From Candidatus Gastranaerophilales bacterium (lineage in GTDB: Bacteria; Cyanobacteriota; Vampirovibrionia; Gastranaerophilales; Gastranaerophilaceae): a stretch of 48,731 bases of DNA. Below the pieces are notes generated by a model. That model worked only from the letters and a program-made list of their open reading frames with translations. It was not told the DNA's origin and made no database searches. This document shows, piece by piece, positions 42,868-48,731 of this stretch. Position 1 is the stretch's first letter. Every line of letters begins with the position of its first letter. The DNA lies in assembly GCA_944322945.1 (NCBI GenBank), contig CALUQN010000018.1:1-48731 (forward strand). The letters are read 5' to 3'. Both the position numbers and the translations under genes were made by a program.

Positions 42868-42921
42868 AATAAATTTTTAGTTTTCCTATACTATTTCCTA
42901 TTTTTATTATACAATATATAC

Positions 42922-42943
42922 TGTTAAGTTCTTCAATTTAACA
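42922..42943. promoter_or_regulatory. Inverted repeat between pilMN and nadA
   Basis: TGTTAAGTT (42922-42930) and AATTTAACA (42935-42943) are complementary except for one G-T position, around CTTC. It lies in the 110-bp divergent promoter region and might be an operator for either gene. Confidence 0.35.
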
Positions 42944-42977
42944 TAAATTTACACTAAACGGAGGATAATCAACCTGA

Positions 42978-43886
42978 ATGGCTGAAATCACTGAGAAGAT
43001 AAAGAGGCTTAAAAAAGAAAAAAATGCCGTAATACTTGCGCATTGCTATCAAAATCCGGAAATCGACGAGGTCGCCGATTTTGTCGGTGATTCTTTGTAC
43101 CTCAGCCGGATGGCTGCACAAACCGATGCAGATATAATTGTATTTGCCGGCGTATATTTTATGGCGCAAACTGCCAAAATTTTGTCGCCGGACAAAAAAG
43201 TATTGCTGCCCAGAAAAGAGGCCGGATGTGCCATGGCTGACATGATTAACCTTGAACAGCTGCGCAATTTCAAAGCTCAATATCCGGGCATCCCGACAGT
43301 ATGTTACATAAATTCCACTGCGGAAGTTAAATCAGAATGCGACATTTGCTGCACAAGCTCTAACGCTCTGCAAATAGTTAAAAGCCTTAATTCTGACAAA
43401 GTACTCTTCCTGCCGGATCAATACCTTGGCAAATGGGTTGAAGCAAAACTCAAAAATATTGAAGTCATTACCTATGACGGCTGCTGCCCTGTTCATAGAA
43501 ATGTACTGCCTGATGATGTTTTGAAAGTTAAAAACCTGAATCCGGATGCTAAAATTCTCACACATCCTGAATGCAGAAAAGAAGTTGCGGCATTATCAGA
43601 CTACGTCGGCAGCACAACAGGGATTATGAAATACGCAAAAGAAAGCAGCGCCGAAGCTTTTATTATTGCGACAGAAAAAGGAGTTCTGGACAGACTGAAA
43701 AGAGACTGCCCGAATAAAAAATTTATCCCCGTAAAAGATAACCTGCTGTGCGAAAGTATGAAATGTACACGGCTTGAAGATATTTATGACGCACTTAACA
43801 ATGAACAGTATGAAATTACCGTAGAAAAAACTCTTTCTGCAAAAGCGCTATCCTGTATAGACAAAATGCTTGAGGTTTCAAAGTAA
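42978..43886 (+). CDS. nadA: Quinolinate synthase
   Basis: A 302-residue NadA, which condenses iminoaspartate with dihydroxyacetone phosphate to quinolinate in NAD biosynthesis. Landmarks are ILAHCYQNPEIDEVADFVGDSL, KEAGCAMADM, EVKSECDICCTSSNA, FLPDQYLGKW, LTHPECRKEV, GSTTGI and the terminal CESMKC region; the [4Fe-4S] cysteines appear among these. nadB and nadC are not in the window. GGAGG at 42960-42964 is 13 nt from the ATG, unusually far, and a TGA lies in frame directly before it. The stop overlaps rlmB by one base (TAATG). Confidence 0.97.
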   Translation: MAEITEKIKRLKKEKNAVILAHCYQNPEIDEVADFVGDSLYLSRMAAQTDADIIVFAGVYFMAQTAKILSPDKKVLLPRKEAGCAMADMINLEQLRNFKAQYPGIPTVCYINSTAEVKSECDICCTSSNALQIVKSLNSDKVLFLPDQYLGKWVEAKLKNIEVITYDGCCPVHRNVLPDDVLKVKNLNPDAKILTHPECRKEVAALSDYVGSTTGIMKYAKESSAEAFIIATEKGVLDRLKRDCPNKKFIPVKDNLLCESMKCTRLEDIYDALNNEQYEITVEKTLSAKALSCIDKMLEVSK

Positions 43887-44635
43887 TGGATGACATAATT
43901 TTCGGTAAAAATTCGGTTCTTGAAGCGTTAATCTCCGGCGAACGCGAAATCAACAAAATTTTGATAGCAAAAAATATTCACAGCGACGGCAAACTTAACA
44001 AAATAAAAGAATTGGCACAGGCAAACGGGATTGTTTTTCAGTTTGTAGCAAAAGAAAAATTCCAGCCTTACGCCGAATATAATCATCAAGGAATTGTCGC
44101 CCAAATCTCTCCGATAAAATACTATGATCTGGATGAATTTTTGGAAACACCGCACCGGAATAGTTCCGTCGTCATACTGGACGGTGTGGAAGATTCTCAC
44201 AACCTGGGAGCAATAATAAGAACCTGCGTCTGCGCAGGTGTTGAAGCTGTAATTATTCCTTCCAGACGGAATGTTCAAGTTAATTCCATCGTTGAAAAAA
44301 CAAGCGCAGGTGCTGTAAACCACATTAAAATTATCAAAGTCAATAGCCCGGTCAACGCTGTCCAAAAATTAAAAAATAGCGACTGGTGGATAATTGCCGC
44401 TGATGCATCAGCAGTTGATAATTATTTTGATGTAAATTACAATGATATGAATTTTGCGATTGTAATGGGCGCTGAACACGCAGGAGTATCTAAGTCAATT
44501 ATGAAACTTGCTGACTTTACTGTCAAAATTCCGATGATGAATAACTTCAATTCTTTGAATGTGTCAACCGCGTTCAGTGCAATAATATTTGAAACTGTGC
44601 GCCAGCGCATCTGCAATAACAAAAAAGTTAAGTAA
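43886..44635 (+). CDS. rlmB: 23S rRNA guanosine-2'-O-methyltransferase (RlmB/TrmH family)
   Basis: A 249-residue SPOUT-class RNA methyltransferase. The N-terminal substrate-binding domain begins IIFGKNSVLEAL, and the knotted SAM-binding domain shows VILDGVEDSHNLGAIIRTC, IVMGAEHAGVSKSIMKLAD and IPMMNNFNSLNVSTAFSAI, the three TrmH-family motifs. RlmB modifies a conserved guanosine of 23S rRNA; a tRNA target is possible for this family. It is translationally coupled to nadA by a TAATG junction. Confidence 0.95.
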   Translation: MDDIIFGKNSVLEALISGEREINKILIAKNIHSDGKLNKIKELAQANGIVFQFVAKEKFQPYAEYNHQGIVAQISPIKYYDLDEFLETPHRNSSVVILDGVEDSHNLGAIIRTCVCAGVEAVIIPSRRNVQVNSIVEKTSAGAVNHIKIIKVNSPVNAVQKLKNSDWWIIAADASAVDNYFDVNYNDMNFAIVMGAEHAGVSKSIMKLADFTVKIPMMNNFNSLNVSTAFSAIIFETVRQRICNNKKVK

Positions 44636-44703
44636 CGTAAAAAATAAGATTTGCATCCAAATTTAATTTATAATAAAAAACAGAAGAGACGGAGATTTTA
44701 AAA

Positions 44704-45711
44704 ATGAGAAAAGCATTTGAAGAATTAGGTTTATTAGACACTGAAATTTCTGATGAAAATGTAGATTTTCATAAACTTGAGTACGATGAAGAAATTGCAG
44801 AAGTACTCGAATCCGTATCTGACCCGAAAGTACAGGAAACTCTTCAATCAATAACCAGTGATGACAGCGTCCGCCTGTACATGCAGCAGATAGGCAAAAT
44901 CCCGATGCTAACACAGGAAGAAGAACATTCGATAGCTAAAAGAATTCACGAAAAAAAAGACGAAATTGCAAAAAACATTCTTGTGAACGCAAACCTCAGA
45001 CTTGTTGTAAGCATTGCCAAAAGATACGTCGGGCGAGGGCTGACCTTTTTAGATTTGATACAGGAGGGAAATCTTGGCTTGATGAAGGCAGTAAATCGTT
45101 ATGACTACACTAAAGGCTACAGATTTTCCACCTACGCAACGTGGTGGATATCACAGTCTATTACCAGAGCGATTGCTGACAAAGCAAGGATTATCCGCCT
45201 GCCGGTCCACCTGATTGAATATATGAGCAAAATCCGCCACGCAACGATAGATTTAACAACAGAATTAGGGCATCCGCCTTCAAAACAGGAAATTGCCTAC
45301 CGGCTCGGAGTTCCGGTGAGCAAAATAACAGAAATTATAAAATCCGCCCAGCTGACAATCAGCATGGAAACCCCTGCTATCGTTGACAGTGAAGAAGCTT
45401 GCAAACTTGTAGATTTTATCGTAGACGATGTTACAATCCCGCCGGAAAACCGCGTCACCATAGAAAGTTTGTCCGAAGATGTCACCAAAATGCTGTCAAG
45501 ATTAACCCAAAAAGAGCGGGACGTCTTGATTCTCCGGTACGGGCTTGACACTGACGGTACCAGAAAAACTCTTGAAGAAATCGGGGTCCAATTTGGTATT
45601 TCACGAGAACGGGTTCGGCAAATTGAGCACAAAGCCATTGCTAAACTTAAAAGAATGTGCCGAAATAATAATGAAGTTGCTCTCAGTCTAAAAACTTATT
45701 TCAAGGAATAA
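44704..45711 (+). CDS. rpoD: Primary-type RNA polymerase sigma factor
   Basis: A 335-residue sigma70 factor of group 1 or 2. Regions are clear: 1.2 [21 protein letters not shown], 2.1-2.4 [30 protein letters not shown] through [18 protein letters not shown], 3.0, and 4.2 [20 protein letters not shown]. Region 1.1 is short. GGAG lies 9 nt before the ATG. The 69 nt between rlmB and this gene hold a TATAAT at 44669-44674. Whether it is the only primary sigma factor cannot be judged from one window. Confidence 0.95.
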   Translation: MRKAFEELGLLDTEISDENVDFHKLEYDEEIAEVLESVSDPKVQETLQSITSDDSVRLYMQQIGKIPMLTQEEEHSIAKRIHEKKDEIAKNILVNANLRLVVSIAKRYVGRGLTFLDLIQEGNLGLMKAVNRYDYTKGYRFSTYATWWISQSITRAIADKARIIRLPVHLIEYMSKIRHATIDLTTELGHPPSKQEIAYRLGVPVSKITEIIKSAQLTISMETPAIVDSEEACKLVDFIVDDVTIPPENRVTIESLSEDVTKMLSRLTQKERDVLILRYGLDTDGTRKTLEEIGVQFGISRERVRQIEHKAIAKLKRMCRNNNEVALSLKTYFKE

Positions 45712-45731
45712 AAATTTTTTTGAATTATATA

Positions 45732-45773
45732 CAAAAAAACGGGGCGGCTGAAACACCGCGCCCGTCTTTTTTA
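45732..45773. terminator. Bidirectional intrinsic terminator
   Basis: ACGGGGCGG (45739-45747) pairs with CCGCGCCCGT (45756-45765) with one bulged G, with an A-run before and six T residues after. It separates the convergent sigma factor and rpsA genes. Confidence 0.9.
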
Positions 45774-45791
45774 TGTGTTTTTTAACAGACT

Positions 45792-46862
45792 CTAAGCGTC
45801 TTTGTTAATATCTTTTATGCTGAGCGCAATTCTGTGTTCTTGCGGAGTGAATTTTTTGATAAGAACTTCAACGCTGTCGCCGACTTTGAACAGATTGAAC
45901 GGGTTAACGTTTTCTTCTGCCATTTCAGACACCGGAAGCAAAGCTTCTACGCCGGGGAATATATTGATGAATGCACCAAACCCTGTTACTTTATTTACTG
46001 TTCCTGTAATAATCTGACCTTCTTCAAATTGTCCTTCAATCTGGTGCCAAGGATCTTCACCCATTCTTTTCAATGAAAGCGAAATTCTCTTTAATTCTGT
46101 ATCAATTTTGATGATTTTAACTTCAATAGTTTCACCAAGTGAAATAACATCTGACGGATGTTTAATTCTCTGCCAGGAAATTTCTGAGATAGGAAGAAGT
46201 CCGTCAATTCCGTTAATATCAACAAAAGCTCCGAAATCAGCGATTCTTACAACTTCACCTTTAACAACCATATCTTCTTTAAGATCTGCCAGAATATTAT
46301 CAACAACTTGATCTCTTTGTTCTGCAACAGCCAATCTTTGAGAGAGAATGAGCTTATTTTTCTTAGGATCAGCTTCAAGAACTTTAACTTCAACTTTTTG
46401 ATCAATCAAACCTTCAAACGGTGTGCCGGTTCTCAACTGAGATGACGGGATAAAGCCTTTGAGATCAGCAACGTCAACAAGAACGCCGCCTTTAACGATA
46501 GAAACAACTTTTGCAAGAATTGTATCACCTTGAAGTTTTGCATCGTTGAGCTGTGCCCAGGCTTGAGCAAATGCAAGTCTTTTTAATGATAAAAGCATAC
46601 CGTCTTCATCGTTTTCTTCTTTAAGAACGTAAAATTCTCTTACATCACCGATGTCGAGAGTTTCTTCACCTGCCGGAAGTTCTTTATTAGGAAGAAAAGC
46701 TTCTGTTTTAGCGCCTCTTACACTGATGAGATAGCCATCTTGTTCTTTTTTAATTACTGTACCTTCTACTACATCTGCCACGGAATAGCTTTTTGAAAAA
46801 GATTCTTCAAGTAATTTTTCAAATTCATCCATAGCCGGTTTTTCTAATAATGTTGCTGTCAT
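45792..46862 (-). CDS. rpsA: Ribosomal protein S1 homologue with four S1 domains
   Basis: A 356-residue RNA-binding protein with four S1 OB-fold repeats at about 21-90, 103-172, 192-260 and 277-347. Repeats 3 and 4 have the strongest signatures (GEVVRIADFGAFVDI with LLPISEIS, and GTVNKVTGFGAFINI with LLPVSEM). Full proteobacterial S1 has six domains; a four-domain form fits cyanobacterial-type or Gram-positive-type S1. AAAGGAGA lies 9 nt before the ATG. It follows ispH by 5 nt on the same strand. Confidence 0.93.
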   Translation of the reverse strand: MTATLLEKPAMDEFEKLLEESFSKSYSVADVVEGTVIKKEQDGYLISVRGAKTEAFLPNKELPAGEETLDIGDVREFYVLKEENDEDGMLLSLKRLAFAQAWAQLNDAKLQGDTILAKVVSIVKGGVLVDVADLKGFIPSSQLRTGTPFEGLIDQKVEVKVLEADPKKNKLILSQRLAVAEQRDQVVDNILADLKEDMVVKGEVVRIADFGAFVDINGIDGLLPISEISWQRIKHPSDVISLGETIEVKIIKIDTELKRISLSLKRMGEDPWHQIEGQFEEGQIITGTVNKVTGFGAFINIFPGVEALLPVSEMAEENVNPFNLFKVGDSVEVLIKKFTPQEHRIALSIKDINKDA

Positions 46863-46867
46863 TTTAT

Positions 46868-47737
46868 TTATTCTCCTTTTTTTAATTTAGTGATGACATT
46901 GTCAATAATAATTTGCGGGGTGGAAGCACCTGCCGTGACTGCAATTTTTTCTGATTTATTGATAATATCAGAATAATATTCCAGCTCCGCATCAGTTTCT
47001 ATATGAATAGTTTTTGTAATCCCTTTTAAAATTTCCGCAAGATGCGTTGTATTGGCACTTTTTTTAGAACCGACAACAATCATCAAATCGTTTACTGCGG
47101 CAAGCTCGCGGGCTTCTTTCTGCCTCATGGAAGTGCTTGCACAAATCGTATTGGCAACATGAAGCTCTTTTGATATTGAAGTAAGATATTCAACAATTTT
47201 ATTAAGTGTCTCAAGTCTTTGAGTTGTTTGCACAACAACACCGACCTTTTTATGGGCTTTTATCTTGTCAGCAAGCGGAATAAGCTGTTCAACAGTACTT
47301 GCTACCGTAACATTATCTGTCCATAGTGCAGCGTTTGCACGAATGGCAATAACTTCAGGATGCTCTGACTTGCCTACTATTACGACGAAATAGTCTTCTT
47401 TTGCTAGTTCCACCGCCTTTTGCTGAACTTTTTTTACATCAGGACACGTCAAATCAACCGGAGTAAAGCCTGCTTGTTTAATTTTTTCTATAACTTCCGG
47501 ACTTTCGCCATGACTTCTGATAACACAAATACCTGAACCGTTTTCGGGCAATTCGGTCAAAGTCCTGATACCAAGGCTTTCAAGTTCTTTAATAACTTCA
47601 GCGTTATGAATAAGCTCCCCCAGCACCGATACAGGTGTGTCGGAATTTTCTGCTTTTAATCTTTTAGCGGTTTCGACTGCTCGCTTGACACCGTAGCAAA
47701 AACCCGCATATTTAGCCAGTGTAATTTCTTTAGGCAA
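46868..47737 (-). CDS. ispH: 4-hydroxy-3-methylbut-2-enyl diphosphate reductase
   Basis: A 289-residue IspH, the last enzyme of the MEP isoprenoid pathway, which makes IPP and DMAPP with a [4Fe-4S] cluster held by three cysteines. These appear in GFCYGVKRAV, LTCPDVKKV and NTICASTSMRQ. Other blocks are GELIHNAEVIKEL, VIRSHGESP, GKSEHPEV, VVQTTQRLE and TAGASTP. The start is TTG at 47737: an in-frame TAG lies two codons upstream and the homology begins here. The ribosome site is weak. ispH-rpsA is a known neighbour pair in other bacteria. Confidence 0.96.
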   Translation of the reverse strand: MPKEITLAKYAGFCYGVKRAVETAKRLKAENSDTPVSVLGELIHNAEVIKELESLGIRTLTELPENGSGICVIRSHGESPEVIEKIKQAGFTPVDLTCPDVKKVQQKAVELAKEDYFVVIVGKSEHPEVIAIRANAALWTDNVTVASTVEQLIPLADKIKAHKKVGVVVQTTQRLETLNKIVEYLTSISKELHVANTICASTSMRQKEARELAAVNDLMIVVGSKKSANTTHLAEILKGITKTIHIETDAELEYYSDIINKSEKIAVTAGASTPQIIIDNVITKLKKGE

Positions 47738-47953
47738 TTTCTAATTGTCTTCTTTCTTTCAGAACTCGCATAATAAAATTATGCTGTACAATTATTAGAA
47801 TACAAACAAAACCGAAAATCAACATAATTTTATAGGGACTTATGTAGCAAATTCTGCTAATAATAGCCCAAATTGTCACCCTGGGCGACAGTGAAGAAGC
47901 TTTTTTTTGAGTGAATAGTGAGTAGTGACTAGTGAATAGAGGTTTACAGTAAT

Positions 47954-48281
47954 CTGTCACCCTGAACTTGGTTAAACCTCCTTCCCCGGCTTGGGGAAGC
48001 GAATTTGCACTCTGCCGAACAAAACCTGACTAAATGTCTGGTTTTGTGAGAGGGGACGACACGCAGTTAGTCCGGTTAGCGAGGAAATTGAGCGAAGTTG
48101 AACCGCAGGTTCAATAGCGAAACTTTCCGAGCGTGAAGCAAATTCAAGACAGGCTGGGATGGGGAGCAACAGGTCCAGCCATCGTAAAGTCCTGCGTTGG
48201 CTTTCCGCACGGCAAGATCCTGAACAGCTTGAAAATCACGTTTTTCAAAAAAACGGATTTTCTACGCTTTCAGGATGACAG
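47954..48281. mobile_element. Possible MITE-like element with 13-bp terminal inverted repeats
   Basis: CTGTCACCCTGAA at 47954-47966 and TTCAGGATGACAG at 48269-48281 are inverted copies with 12 of 13 positions matching, bounding 328 bp of hairpin-rich, gene-free sequence. A further inner pair GAATTTGC (48001-48008) / GCAAATTC (48138-48145) would close a ~145-nt folded unit. No target-site duplication is evident, so mobility is conjecture. Confidence 0.4.
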
Positions 48282-48453
48282 CAACCATTATGTCCGTCCC
48301 CTCACCCGGCACTACGTGCCACCCTCTCCAAATCGGGAGAGGGTAAAACCGTCATATCGTCTTTAGAGTTACTGTAGGTCAGGCATTGCCTGACAGTAAG
48401 ACCTCACCCCTGCCCCTGTCCTACTAAGATTGAAAAACTCTTACGGGCGTACT

Positions 48454-48512
48454 AAAAGCCGCCTGTTAAAAGTATTTCAAAATCTCTTGAGCATTTTCAA
48501 AAGGCGACTTTT
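48454..48512 (-). other. Long hairpin, possibly a minus-strand terminator
   Basis: AAAAGCCGCCT (48454-48464) and AGGCGACTTTT (48502-48512) pair over 11 positions; the single mismatch is a G-U pair on the minus strand, where the stem ends in UUUU. No minus-strand gene is seen upstream in the window. Confidence 0.35.
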
Positions 48513-48537
48513 TAAAAGTTGAATAGTCCTATTGATA

Positions 48538-48568
48538 CAAACGTTACGTTTGCCAAACATAATATTTG
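48538..48568. promoter_or_regulatory. Two tandem 15-bp palindromes
   Basis: CAAACGTTACGTTTG (48538-48552, perfect 7-bp arms) and CAAACATAATATTTG (48554-48568, one mismatch in the arms) follow each other with one base between. The shared CAAAC...TTTG shape and 16-bp spacing look like a double operator, about 160 bp before the gene start at 48726. Confidence 0.45.
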
Positions 48569-48725
48569 TTCCCCACCCTTGCCCTCACCGACCTGGGGAG
48601 GGTACAAAGTGCATTGTTGGGCGAAAGAGTTATAGGTATGTCGGTTGGGCATACTTGAAATGTCCCCCTAAAAACGTAATCGGTCAGTAGGCAAGTTTTC
48701 GAATATAATAAAAAAAGGAGGAAGA

Positions 48726-48731
48726 ATGAGA
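48726..48731 (+). CDS. First two codons of a gene cut by the window end
   Basis: AAAGGAGG at 48715-48722 is an excellent ribosome site 3 nt before ATG at 48726, and a TATAAT-like box lies a few bases further upstream. Only Met-Arg is visible, so nothing can be said about the product. Confidence 0.55.

Larger units (their letters stand above)
47738..48725. repeat. Non-coding, palindrome-rich intergenic region
   Basis: Nearly 1 kb without a credible gene, noticeably richer in GC from about 47960 than the rest of the window. It contains many perfect or near-perfect hairpins: CTTCCCC/GGGGAAG (47981-47999), ACAAAACC/GGTTTTGT (48019-48047), TTGAACC/GGTTCAA (48098-48114), GGCTGG/CCAGCC (48152-48180), GGCAC/GTGCC (48308-48320), ACCCTCTCC/GGAGAGGGT (48321-48344) and GTCAGGC/GCCTGAC (48378-48394). 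A degenerate run of GTGAATAGTGA-like units lies at 47912-47940. This looks like several merged dispersed repeats. Confidence 0.7.

Noticed and set aside
47730-47960. A 76-codon minus-strand open frame upstream of ispH
   Set aside because: It overlaps the ispH start, includes repeat-derived Ser/Phe/Thr/His/Tyr stretches and has no ribosome site; it looks like a by-product of the repeat region.
47950-48240. RNase P RNA or another housekeeping RNA in the hairpin-rich region
   Set aside because: The conserved sequence blocks of RNase P RNA were not found, and the hairpins look like merged repeats rather than one fold.
48133-48366. A 77-codon plus-strand open frame in the palindrome-rich region
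   Set aside because: It runs through several hairpins and the inverted-repeat end, has no ribosome site and no protein-like composition.
1-48731. tRNA, rRNA, CRISPR array or insertion sequence
   Set aside because: I looked for TpsiC-like and anticodon-arm patterns, regularly spaced repeats and transposase motifs and saw none convincing.

Overview
The window is AT-rich, densely coded bacterial chromosome with no rRNA, tRNA, CRISPR array or insertion sequence that I can see. The gene content points to a diderm: an LPS-export ATPase (LptB) with one LptF/G permease, an MCE/MlaD protein and type IV pilus genes. The single LptF/G, the primary sigma factor, a NarL-type regulator paired with a HisKA kinase, and the general style of the AT-rich proteins with N-terminal FKG or RFG motifs suggest a non-photosynthetic gut relative of cyanobacteria (Melainabacteria/Vampirovibrionia, probably Gastranaerophilales). 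That placement is inference from gene content and impression; no photosynthesis gene is present.

Layout. 0-6 kb: a family 8 glycosyltransferase, then on the minus strand a toroid-like membrane-anchored protein with a MurF-like ligase and a response regulator/histidine kinase operon. 6-10.7 kb: a GNAT acetyltransferase overlapping a DUF4145/HEPN-like membrane protein, an HD phosphohydrolase, a small exported probable outer-membrane protein and a 14-TM MFS exporter. 10.8-14.8 kb: the rplS-rbgA-rnhB operon facing a TPR/Sel1 pair. 15-26 kb: a gene interrupted at an A8 tract, base and nucleoside salvage genes (ade, punA, upp), a 761-residue unknown protein, a divergent omega subunit, an MCE protein, a LysM-LysM-amidase-lysozyme fusion and an HD-GYP protein. 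26-32 kb: an AlgJ/AlgX-like plus MBOAT O-acetylation pair, the first gene carrying an 11-G tract, then the lptB-lptF/G-phosphodiester glycosidase operon. 32.2-32.6 kb: an intergenic stretch with a promoter and terminator that look like a structured small RNA. 32.6-40 kb: trpS, a peptide-type ABC binding protein with two permeases but no ATPase, MgtC, ComF, a small unknown and a radical SAM protein. 40-48 kb: a type IV pilus PilM-PilN fusion with a PilO-like protein, nadA-rlmB, the sigma factor, and ispH-rpsA. The last ~1 kb is non-coding and filled with short palindromes, ending at the first codons of a further gene.

Functional themes are envelope and surface biology (GT8, MurF-like ligase, O-acetylation, LPS export, MlaD, PilMN/O, wall hydrolase), nucleotide salvage, and translation housekeeping. 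Several junctions are 1-nt TAATG overlaps, suggesting translational coupling. Most genes have strong AAGGAG-type ribosome sites, but four have a -10 box only 6-12 nt before the ATG and look leaderless. The signals most worth following are the G11 tract in the acetylation gene, the A8 frameshift at 15.08 kb, the candidate ncRNA at 32.37-32.57 kb, the amidase-lysozyme fusion without a signal peptide, and the palindrome-rich region at the right end.
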